Of a stretch of 5,099 nucleotides of DNA, positions 1 to 5,024 are shown piece by piece. The position numbers were made by a program, and so were the translations under genes. Under the pieces are notes generated by a model. It was not told the origin of the DNA and did not search any database. It saw only the letters and a list, made by a program, of their open reading frames with translations. Source of the DNA: an uncultured Eubacteriales bacterium (GTDB taxonomy: Bacteria; Bacillota; Clostridia; Christensenellales; Christensenellaceae); the NCBI GenBank assembly GCA_905193725.1, contig CAJJPW010000162.1, positions 1-5,099 of the forward strand. The letters are read 5' to 3'. Each line of letters opens with the position of its first letter. The first letter of the stretch is position 1.

Positions 1-596
1 TCGATGTCGTAGGTGATATTGTCAAAGGACCGCACAATCCCGTTATGGTCGTTCTCGTCGTTGCCCACCGCGTTCTTGTAGTACATATTGTTCGGGTCGT
101 CGGAGGTATCGAAATCCGCCGTCCCGTCTACTACCTTCGTCACCTCGAACTGCTCCAGGTAGGCGTCTCCCTTATCCAGCGTTGGGTAGATCGTCTGCGG
201 CGAAGCTCCTACCTTATTTGGATGGGATGTTTGCTGGGCTTCCACCGTCACGACGGCGTAGGGATGCGCCGCAGCATAGGTATATCCCGAAAACTCTGCC
301 GTCAGTGTATAGGTTCCGGGGGTATTCCCGTCATATTCGCCTTCCCAGGTCACCGGCACCTGTGCCGTCTCTCCATCTTCCAGCTTTGCTTCCAAGCTCT
401 CTGGAAGCCCCAGTTCTTCCTTTTCCGTTCCCTGCACAACAGTGCCGGTATATATGGGGGAGCTGCCCTCAAAGCTCTGGATGGTCTGGCTCCAGTCCAT
501 TGCCGCCAGCGTAGGCACAATCAATCCCGCCAGGATGAGAACAGCCAGCAGAATAGCCCCTGTCACTTTCCAACCTTTCCTTTGTACATTTCCCAT
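1..596 (-). CDS. Secreted Ig-like (Big_4-type) surface protein, N-terminal 198 residues, runs off window
   Basis: This is the start of an exported, probably large cell-surface protein; the frame is open to the window edge. The start ATG at 596-594 follows AGGAGGG (610-604) with a 7-nt gap. Residues 1-32 form a signal peptide: a basic stretch (QRKGWK), a hydrophobic core (about 12-27) and a likely cleavage site in PTLAA (28-32). Residues about 50-119 resemble a Big_4-type bacterial Ig-like fold, with LGLPESLEA, VPVTWEG and NTPGTYTLTAEF as recognisable strands. Residues about 140-198 are rich in Asp and Asn and end with GIVRSFDNITYDI, which resembles the first repeat block of very large clostridial surface or isopeptide-domain proteins (inference from memory of the family). 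No sortase motif can be assessed because the C-terminus is missing. It lies 26 nt downstream of the signal peptidase gene and is probably co-transcribed and processed by it. The secreted-protein call is firm; the adhesin role is inferred. Confidence 0.85.
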   Translation of the reverse strand, partial: MGNVQRKGWKVTGAILLAVLILAGLIVPTLAAMDWSQTIQSFEGSSPIYTGTVVQGTEKEELGLPESLEAKLEDGETAQVPVTWEGEYDGNTPGTYTLTAEFSGYTYAAAHPYAVVTVEAQQTSHPNKVGASPQTIYPTLDKGDAYLEQFEVTKVVDGTADFDTSDDPNNMYYKNAVGNDENDHNGIVRSFDNITYDI

Positions 597-603
597 GTCT
601 GTT

Positions 604-610
604 CCCTCCT
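604..610 (-). promoter_or_regulatory. Shine-Dalgarno site of the surface-protein gene
   Basis: AGGAGGG lies 7 nt before the ATG at 596. It fixes the start of a gene whose stop lies outside the window, and it sits within the 26-nt gap after the signal peptidase stop codon. Confidence 0.8.
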
Positions 611-622
611 GTTTCTCAACGC

Positions 623-1171
623 CTATTCAAAAAGACGAAAAACCGCCAGCGCCTTCCCGTCGATTTCCTCTCCCGATATGGCGCCATAATTGCGGCTGTC
701 CATGGAATTGCCCCGGTTATCCCCCAGGCAGAAATATTCGTCTTCGCCCAGCGTCAGGGGGTAGGCAACTCCCGTTTTCCCATGTGTTTCACTGTATATA
801 TATGGCTCGATTGCCGGTTCCCCATTTACCAGCAGCCGGCCCTCCTGTTCATCTATTTCCACGGTTTCCCCCGGCAGCGCACAGATGCGTTTCACATAAT
901 CCTCCCGGCCTTCCGTGCGGATCAGCACGATGTCTCCCAGGCCGTAGTCTCCGCCCAGCCGCCAGAAGAGGACAATATCTCCATCCCGCACTGCCGGCGT
1001 CATGGAATCTCCCTGCACTACCGCTATCCCGAACAGGACCCCAAACAGCAGATAGATTGCCGCCCCGGTGATTGCCAGGCTCCGGATCAGCCCCCACCAG
1101 TTTTTTCGCTTTCGCAGGGTTCGCAGGCGTTTTTCCAGCGCGTCGTGATCTGACACGCCGTTATCCGACAT
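623..1171 (-). CDS. lepB: Type I signal peptidase (S26 family)
   Basis: This membrane-bound serine/lysine protease removes signal peptides from secreted proteins on the outer face of the membrane. It has 182 residues, the usual size for a Gram-positive SPase I. Residues 1-30 are a charged cytoplasmic tail (KRLRTLRKRKNWW). Residues 31-52 form the single membrane anchor. The catalytic Ser56 is in QGDSMTPAV and the general-base Lys94 is in DYVKRICALPGETVEI. The late box GDNRGNSMDSRNYG (150-163) is intact, so the enzyme should be active. The start ATG at 1171 follows GGAGGG (1184-1179) by 7 nt. Its first 11 nt overlap the 3' end of the upstream coiled-coil gene, so translation is probably coupled. 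The next gene encodes a protein with a signal peptide, a likely client. It may be a dedicated peptidase for that surface system rather than the housekeeping copy (inference). Confidence 0.96.
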   Translation of the reverse strand: MSDNGVSDHDALEKRLRTLRKRKNWWGLIRSLAITGAAIYLLFGVLFGIAVVQGDSMTPAVRDGDIVLFWRLGGDYGLGDIVLIRTEGREDYVKRICALPGETVEIDEQEGRLLVNGEPAIEPYIYSETHGKTGVAYPLTLGEDEYFCLGDNRGNSMDSRNYGAISGEEIDGKALAVFRLFE

Positions 1172-1895
1172 GTAAAGTCCCTCCGCTTTTATTGCCTCGG
1201 AGTGCAGTAAACTCTCCTTTTGCCGGTTCCATATCCCCCAGGGTTTCCGCTTGTCCCTTTAATGCCTCCAGGCTGCTTTCCATCTGCCGGATCCGGGCCA
1301 CAAAGCTCTCGGTTTCTGTCTTCACGATATGCTGCATTGCATCCCGATGCTGCTGCAGCTGGTTAATTTCCTGCTGCAAACGGTATATCTCCGTCTCTGC
1401 TTCCCGGCGTTTTTCCTCGACCTTTGCCATCATCTCGCTCCGCAGCCTGGTGGCCTCTTTCGCCGCTTCTATCTGCGCTTTGACGATGGCCTCCTTCTTC
1501 ACATTCTGAATGGTCTCCATGATATCGTGAAATTCCCTGTATTCACGTTCGTGCTGAGCCTTCATCTCCAAAGCAGTTTCCTGTTCCTTCTTTGCCTGCT
1601 CCCGTTCTTCTCTCAGCGCCCGGATGCTCTGCTGGGCTTTGGCCAGTTCTGTCTGCAAATCCGCATACGCTGTCTTTTTCTTTTCCAGTTCCTCCTGAGA
1701 ACCCTGAAACGCATCCTTCGCCTTGTGCAATTCCTCCTGGCTGGTTTCCAGCTTTTTTTGCTCTTCTTTCTGCGCCTCATGGTACAGGTCGCAAATCTTT
1801 TTGATGTGTACCAATACGCTCTCTTCGTCTACCCCGCCAAAGATCCGTTTTTTAAACTTCAATCCCTTTAAATACTGTTCTACCGTTTCGACCAT
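1161..1895 (-). CDS. Coiled-coil protein with DivIVA-like N-terminus
   Basis: The product has 244 residues, no signal peptide and no membrane helix, so it should be cytoplasmic. Residues 12-38 (LKFKKRIFGGVDEESVL onward) resemble the start of DivIVA/GpsB proteins, where a basic, hydrophobic-tipped segment binds curved membrane and is followed by a coiled coil; this is a pattern match, not proof. Residues about 40-215 are nearly continuous Glu/Lys/Gln/Ala-rich heptads (for example EELEKKKTAYADLQTELAKA), predicting a long coiled coil. The last 25 residues are Gly-rich and probably disordered. The ATG at 1895 follows GGAGGC (1909-1904) by 8 nt. Its stop codon lies inside the signal peptidase gene (11-nt overlap), and it heads the three-gene operon. 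It might scaffold or localise the export machinery. I do not recognise a named family; the alternative is a generic structural coiled coil. Confidence 0.85.
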   Translation of the reverse strand: MVETVEQYLKGLKFKKRIFGGVDEESVLVHIKKICDLYHEAQKEEQKKLETSQEELHKAKDAFQGSQEELEKKKTAYADLQTELAKAQQSIRALREEREQAKKEQETALEMKAQHEREYREFHDIMETIQNVKKEAIVKAQIEAAKEATRLRSEMMAKVEEKRREAETEIYRLQQEINQLQQHRDAMQHIVKTETESFVARIRQMESSLEALKGQAETLGDMEPAKGEFTALRGNKSGGTLHVG

Positions 1896-1982
1896 ACTGT
1901 TTTGCCTCCGTTTCGCATATCTGCGCTTTATCTTGTCCCGTATGCTTTTCTCTTTTTACAATTATCTGTTTCCTTTTTTCGT
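1896..1982 (-). promoter_or_regulatory. Leader between rrf2 and the three-gene operon
   Basis: This 87-nt gap is very A-rich on the coding strand. I see no hairpin followed by a T tract, so read-through from the Rrf2 gene is possible. A GATAAT hexamer (minus strand, 1953-1948) could be a -10 element, but no convincing -35 lies 16-18 nt upstream. The separate-promoter call is therefore weak. Confidence 0.3.
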
Positions 1983-2441
1983 CTACTTATTTTGAGAATT
2001 ACCATTTGCAATCCGCCGTTCTATTTCTCCTTCGCTCAAGTCGCCCACTAGATCCGCTATGGAAATCCCCTTCAAAAAATTCTCCCACTTTCGCTGCATA
2101 ACAGCATAACATTTGTGCACTGTGCAGTAATCCGTCGCTTCCCGGTTACAATATCCATCTTCTTCCAGACATCGGTTGAGCTGAATAGTAGTTTCCATCG
2201 CCCGGACAACGTCGTAGAGCCGTATCTCTTCTGGCAATTTTGCCAGACTATATCCTCCGTCTGTTCCCGGAGAAGCTAGTACAATACCGGCATCACGCAT
2301 AATGCTGCATACCTTCATAAGATATTTTCTGGATATGTGCATAGCCCCTGCTATTTCTGCAGACGATACCATTCTTCCATTGTTTTTCGCCAAATACAAC
2401 AAAGTACGGACAGCATAATCTGTTGTTAGCTTTAACTGCAT
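1983..2441 (-). CDS. Rrf2-family transcriptional regulator, Cys-rich
   Basis: This is a winged-helix DNA-binding regulator of the Rrf2/IscR/NsrR/CymR group, 152 residues from the chosen start. MQLKLTTDYAVRTLLYLA is the typical opening of the family. The recognition region is SSAEIAGAMHISRKYLMKVC (about 26-45) and the wing is GTDGGYSL (about 59-66). Four cysteines follow at about 91, 98, 106 and 111 (spacing C-x6-C-x7-C-x4-C), in the place where IscR and NsrR hold an Fe-S cluster, so a metal or redox sensor is plausible; the spacing is not the classic C-x5-C-x5-C. The frame also has an ATG at 2468 (161 residues), but only the ATG at 2441 has a good ribosome site (AGGAGG at 2451-2446, 4-nt gap) and gives the family's normal N-terminus. 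It lies upstream of the surface-protein operon and downstream of the recombinase. Its targets are unknown. Confidence 0.93.
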   Translation of the reverse strand: MQLKLTTDYAVRTLLYLAKNNGRMVSSAEIAGAMHISRKYLMKVCSIMRDAGIVLASPGTDGGYSLAKLPEEIRLYDVVRAMETTIQLNRCLEEDGYCNREATDYCTVHKCYAVMQRKWENFLKGISIADLVGDLSEGEIERRIANGNSQNK

Positions 2442-2445
2442 GATC

Positions 2446-2451
2446 CCTCCT
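2446..2451 (-). promoter_or_regulatory. Shine-Dalgarno site deciding the Rrf2 start
   Basis: AGGAGG lies 4 nt before the ATG at 2441. The alternative ATG at 2468 has no purine-rich site at a proper distance, so the shorter 152-residue product is preferred. The spacing is slightly short but normal for clostridia. Confidence 0.7.
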
Positions 2452-2531
2452 ACCTCATCGAATTCCATATTTTTAATCGGACATCTTCCTATTTTTTATC
2501 TTGCAATCAAATCCCACCAGTCCGATATGCA

Positions 2532-2546
2532 TTATTTTCAAAATAA
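2532..2546. promoter_or_regulatory. Perfect AT palindrome upstream of rrf2, possible operator
   Basis: TTATTTT-C-AAAATAA has perfect 7-bp arms around one central base, about 90 nt upstream of the Rrf2 start. Rrf2 proteins are dimers that bind AT-rich dyads, often in their own promoters, so autoregulation is possible. AT-rich dyads also arise by chance. Confidence 0.35.
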
Positions 2547-2575
2547 AAGGGATTTTCCCATACCTCTACTTCTTT

Positions 2576-2610
2576 ACCACATAACCACTGTTATGTGGTT
2601 TTTTGTTTTT
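2576..2610 (+). terminator. Strong intrinsic terminator, plus strand only
   Basis: A 10-bp perfect stem (ACCACATAAC at 2576-2585 with GTTATGTGGT at 2590-2599) and a 4-nt loop CACT are followed by TTTTT, G, TTTTT to 2610. Read on the minus strand the same dyad has only TAAAGAAG after it, so it should not stop transcripts leaving the recombinase gene. No plus-strand gene precedes it here. It may end a small or antisense plus-strand transcript, be a leftover of a lost neighbour, or be a recombinase-binding dyad. Confidence 0.75.
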
Positions 2611-2634
2611 CCTGTCATTCATACTACAAGCCCC
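2609..2634. repeat. Direct repeat copy A at the recombinase 3' end
   Basis: The structure is TTCCTG, 2 nt, ATTCA, 2 nt, CTACAAGCCC. It covers the recombinase stop codon (2619-2621) and its last four codons, and begins in the T tract of the plus-strand terminator. It matches copy B at 3653-3680 in the same orientation, with all 21 block positions identical and a 2-nt difference in one spacer. Possible att or crossover site. Confidence 0.5.
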
Positions 2635-3443
2635 AAGGCATCCATACATCTGCGATGTTCATACCCTGATGACATAATATAGATACGGGTCGTGTTGATG
2701 CTGCTGTGTCCCAATACATCCGCCAGTTTCGCAATGTCCTTGTCCATAGCATAAAAGCAGCGGGCGAATAAATGTCGTAGATTATGCGGAAACACCTTTC
2801 CTTGTTCTACTCCTGCATCCTGACACAAAGCCTTCATCATCTTCCAGATATTCGAGCGGTCCAGGGGATTCCCGTTCCTCGTTATAAACACCGGGCCTGC
2901 AGTTATCCTCTCTTTTCTCAGGTACTCTCTGAGGGTTTTTCTTAACTTCCCGTTAATAAAAACAATCCTCGTTTTTCCTTTGAGGGTGATGACTGCTTCG
3001 CCCTGACGCACCGATTCCACAGTAATATACTGCAGCTCCGATACCCGTATTCCTGTACTGCAGATAGTTTCCAAAATCAACCGGAGTTTTTCATTGCCCC
3101 GACGCTTTGAAGTTTCTATCAGTCTCAAATATTCTACTTTGGTCAGTTCCTTTTCTCGGGAGAGGAACGGCCGTTTCTGCACTCGCAGACGTTTGACGCG
3201 CAAATCTTCCCGCCCAATAAATGAAAAAAAGCCGTTTAGGGCTGCCAGTTTGGTATTGACAGTTGTAGCTGTATATTCAGCCCGCAGCGATTCTTTATAT
3301 GTAAGGATCAATTCTTTGGTCCATTCTCTAGAACCAGCATATTGGAGGAATCTCTCTATATCCCGCCGATACTGCCGGCAGCTCGCCGCGCTCTTTTCTT
3401 CCTGCTTTAAATAGGACATGTACTTATGCATTTGTTCTTCCAT
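2619..3443 (-). CDS. Tyrosine recombinase/integrase (phage integrase family)
   Basis: This site-specific DNA recombinase cuts and rejoins strands through a covalent 3'-phosphotyrosine. It has 274 residues: an N-terminal SAM-like core-binding domain (about 4-80, with YLKQEEKSAASCRQYRRDIERF at its start) and a catalytic domain (about 98-274). All catalytic residues are visible: Arg133 (STGIRVSEL), Lys157 (LKGKTR), His220 and Arg223 (HNLRH), His246 (LGHSSINTT) and the nucleophile Tyr255 (TRIYIM). The length fits the Xer-like, arm-domain-free type used in small elements and DNA inversion switches, shorter than ICE or phage integrases with arm-binding domains. The ATG at 3443 follows AGGAGG (3457-3452) by 8 nt. 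I see no excisionase gene. Related direct repeats at 2609-2634 and 3653-3680 bracket the gene. It is probably active, but its target is not known; it could act on the flanking repeats or elsewhere. Confidence 0.95.
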   Translation of the reverse strand: MEEQMHKYMSYLKQEEKSAASCRQYRRDIERFLQYAGSREWTKELILTYKESLRAEYTATTVNTKLAALNGFFSFIGREDLRVKRLRVQKRPFLSREKELTKVEYLRLIETSKRRGNEKLRLILETICSTGIRVSELQYITVESVRQGEAVITLKGKTRIVFINGKLRKTLREYLRKERITAGPVFITRNGNPLDRSNIWKMMKALCQDAGVEQGKVFPHNLRHLFARCFYAMDKDIAKLADVLGHSSINTTRIYIMSSGYEHRRCMDALGLVV

Positions 3444-3516
3444 ATGAGAATCCTCCTGTCGTGTTTTTTACCTCTATATTAACCTCCTCCTGCAAAAATT
3501 TGTTGGAATTACGCGT

Positions 3517-3544
3517 GGTATAAATCGGCCCTAAGGAGTGCCAA
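3517..3544 (-). promoter_or_regulatory. Candidate sigma-A promoter of the recombinase gene
   Basis: On the minus strand TTGGCA (3544-3539, 5 of 6 to consensus) and TATACC (3522-3517, 4 of 6) are separated by 16 nt, about 75 nt before the recombinase start. It is plausible but slightly short-spaced; the leader between holds a second AGGAGGAGG run without a start codon. Confidence 0.45.
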
Positions 3545-3641
3545 ACAATCTATCTATATCCAATCGGAATTCAAAAAACACCTCTCTTACAACAAGAGGA
3601 AGGCAGTAGTAAGCACTCTCTCCATTCATTTAGGCATAGCA

Positions 3642-3682
3642 GAAGGGCTTGCTTCCTGCTATTCACAGGCTACAAGCCCTTC
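3642..3682. repeat. 10-bp perfect inverted repeat with 21-nt spacer
   Basis: GAAGGGCTTG (3642-3651) pairs perfectly with CAAGCCCTTC (3673-3682). Neither strand has an immediate T tract, so it is not a typical terminator. The spacer and right arm contain direct repeat copy B, so this may be part of a recombination site or simply an RNA stem-loop. Confidence 0.55.
3653..3680. repeat. Direct repeat copy B upstream of the recombinase
   Basis: The structure is TTCCTG, 2 nt, ATTCA, 4 nt, CTACAAGCCC. It has the same order and orientation as copy A (2609-2634) and lies 1,044 nt away from it, so the pair brackets the whole recombinase gene with its promoter. Confidence 0.5.
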
Positions 3683-3706
3683 CTTCTACTTAGCCATTTT
3701 TCTATA

Positions 3707-3752
3707 TTTGGCCTAACTTTTTGAGTTCATTTCATGTTTGGGCTACCTTTTT
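3707..3752. repeat. Two 16-nt imperfect direct repeats, 30-nt period
   Basis: TTTGGCCTAACTTTTT (3707-3722) and TTTGGGCTACCTTTTT (3737-3752) match at 14 of 16 positions. The second copy ends 6 nt from the MATE stop codon. A looser third relative (TTAGCCATTTTT) starts at 3690. The function is unknown; they could be protein-binding repeats or decayed sequence. Confidence 0.5.
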
Positions 3753-3758
3753 ATATCC

Positions 3759-5024
3759 TTATTCTATCTGTAGCGTCGCCTTTTCCCTGGTGACATTAGA
3801 AAGCCATTTGCCGCTTTTGAGTCGGAATAGACACAGCACCAACTTGAGAATTTCATCCGAGCGAAGTAGCATGTACACGATAAGAGGCGAGATTCCTGGA
3901 ATGAATTTCGCCAAAAATCCCAATGGCAAACTGAAGCACCATAGCGTCAGTAAATCCACATATAGAGCGTATTTAGTATCTCCCCCACCTCGGAAAATCC
4001 CAATCACATTAGTGAGAGAAATGGACATGAAGAACGTCATCAGTCCACACCATAGCATAAAGGAGGAGGCCATCCATTTGGTGTGGTCAGGGATATTGTA
4101 GATGGAGATGATCACGTCTTTGAGAGAGATGAGCAGCAGCCCACACACCAGTCCAATGGCCACCGAACACAGATTAATCGAAAACGCCGCTTTTCTCGCG
4201 GTATCTTCCTGCCCCGAGCCGATGAGTTTGCCAATTACCACGCCTGCCGCATTGGCTACCCCCATTAGCAGTACATTAGAGACCTGTTGCATGGTGGAAG
4301 CGATACTGCTGGCAGCCACCACATCTGAACCCAGCTTTTCTAAAATAATCAGCTGCGTGGAGATGGCCAGCGACCAGATTAGCTCGTTGAGCACCACCGG
4401 AATACTGTATTTTACAAAATCTCGAAACAGTGTTTTGTCGTGAGAGACCAGATGTTTCCAGCGAAACTGTACCTTCTTTTCAATGCGGAAAATATAAATC
4501 ATCACCATGAGGAACTCGCAGCTTCTGGCAATCAGCGTGCCCACCGCCGCACCCGCTGCTCCCATGGCCGGCGCTCCCAACTTTCCAAAGATAAAGACCC
4601 AGTTGAAAAACACGTTGACCAAAAAAGAAGAGCCGTATACGATAAGAGCGATCTTTACATTTTCTACACTCCGCATGGCGATGACAAAGGTGTTGGAAAT
4701 GCCGTATAAGAGATAGGAATATCCAACAATATTCAGATAGCTCACCCCGTAGTCGATCAGCACAGGATCGCTGGTAAAAATGCCCATAATCTGCCTTGGA
4801 AACAGTAAAATTGCCGCCGCACAGATCGCAGAAAAGAGCAAAGCGATTTTAATGGCAATCGCAAATACCTTCTGTATACTTGCAATATCCCTTTTTCCCC
4901 AATATTGTGAAACTAATACGGTACACCCTCCTGCCAGTCCAAGCGTCAGCAGCGTAAAAATAAAAAAGGGTTGGTTGGCCAGCGTGACCGCTGAAAGCTG
5001 CTGCTCTGACAGTGCTCCTACCAT
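3759..5024 (-). CDS. MATE-family efflux transporter, N-terminally truncated and fused to cysE
   Basis: MATE proteins export drugs and other organic cations in exchange for Na+ or H+ and normally have 12 membrane helices in two related halves. Here 421 residues are seen from the ATG at 5024, against about 450 usually. Family features present are VGALSEQQLSAVTLANQPF, SQYWGKRD (39-46), PAMGAAGAAVGTLIAR (152-167) and FRGGGDTK in the second half. The second half keeps its first helix (about 206-231, IPVVLNELIWSLAISTQ onward); the matching first helix of the first half is absent. Upstream of the ATG the frame stays open to the window edge but encodes CysE sequence, not a MATE helix. The ATG is the Met of the shared LGDNIMVGA stretch, so it is not a natural MATE start, although GGAG lies 8 nt before it. 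Transport function is doubtful; the family call is certain. Confidence 0.93.
   Translation of the reverse strand: MVGALSEQQLSAVTLANQPFFIFTLLTLGLAGGCTVLVSQYWGKRDIASIQKVFAIAIKIALLFSAICAAAILLFPRQIMGIFTSDPVLIDYGVSYLNIVGYSYLLYGISNTFVIAMRSVENVKIALIVYGSSFLVNVFFNWVFIFGKLGAPAMGAAGAAVGTLIARSCEFLMVMIYIFRIEKKVQFRWKHLVSHDKTLFRDFVKYSIPVVLNELIWSLAISTQLIILEKLGSDVVAASSIASTMQQVSNVLLMGVANAAGVVIGKLIGSGQEDTARKAAFSINLCSVAIGLVCGLLLISLKDVIISIYNIPDHTKWMASSFMLWCGLMTFFMSISLTNVIGIFRGGGDTKYALYVDLLTLWCFSLPLGFLAKFIPGISPLIVYMLLRSDEILKLVLCLFRLKSGKWLSNVTREKATLQIE

Larger units (their letters stand above)
3444..3758. other. Intergenic region upstream of the recombinase: promoter plus repeats, no gene
   Basis: I find no supportable gene in these 315 nt. 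From the recombinase side it holds the ribosome site (3452-3457), a second unused purine run (complement of 3483-3491), a plausible promoter (3517-3544), a weak CTCTT/AAGAG dyad (around 3585-3600), the 10-bp inverted repeat at 3642/3682 with direct repeat copy B inside it, and two 16-nt direct repeats just after the MATE stop codon. No tRNA fold was seen. No canonical terminator ends the MATE gene on the minus strand. Confidence 0.6.

Noticed and set aside
45..689. Long plus-strand open frames at 45-689, 182-514 and 442-1071
   Set aside because: They lie antisense to the surface-protein and signal peptidase genes, lack ribosome sites and have no recognisable protein features. They are shadows of GC-rich coding sequence.
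1072..1871. Plus-strand frames over the coiled-coil gene, rich in Phe, Leu and Cys
   Set aside because: They are the antisense of Glu/Lys/Gln-rich heptads, which naturally give hydrophobic-looking frames; no start signal is present.
2442..2468. Longer Rrf2 start at 2468 (nine extra residues)
   Set aside because: No ribosome site precedes it, and the family normally begins at the MQLKLTTDYA position.
2440..2682. Plus-strand 80-codon frame crossing the rrf2-recombinase gap, upstream of and through the orphan terminator
   Set aside because: It has no ribosome site, low-complexity content, and the terminator falls inside it rather than after its stop, so it is not the missing plus-strand gene.
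3483..3491. Second AGGAGGAGG run on the minus strand, as a leader peptide start
   Set aside because: No ATG, GTG or TTG follows at a suitable distance, so no leader peptide can be supported.
3642..3682. Inverted repeat as the MATE terminator
   Set aside because: The loop is 21 nt and no T tract follows directly on either strand.
3656..3758. Possible decayed coding sequence on the minus strand after the MATE stop
   Set aside because: Frames reading NELKKLGQI and WLSRRKGL are each broken by stops and match no family I recognise.
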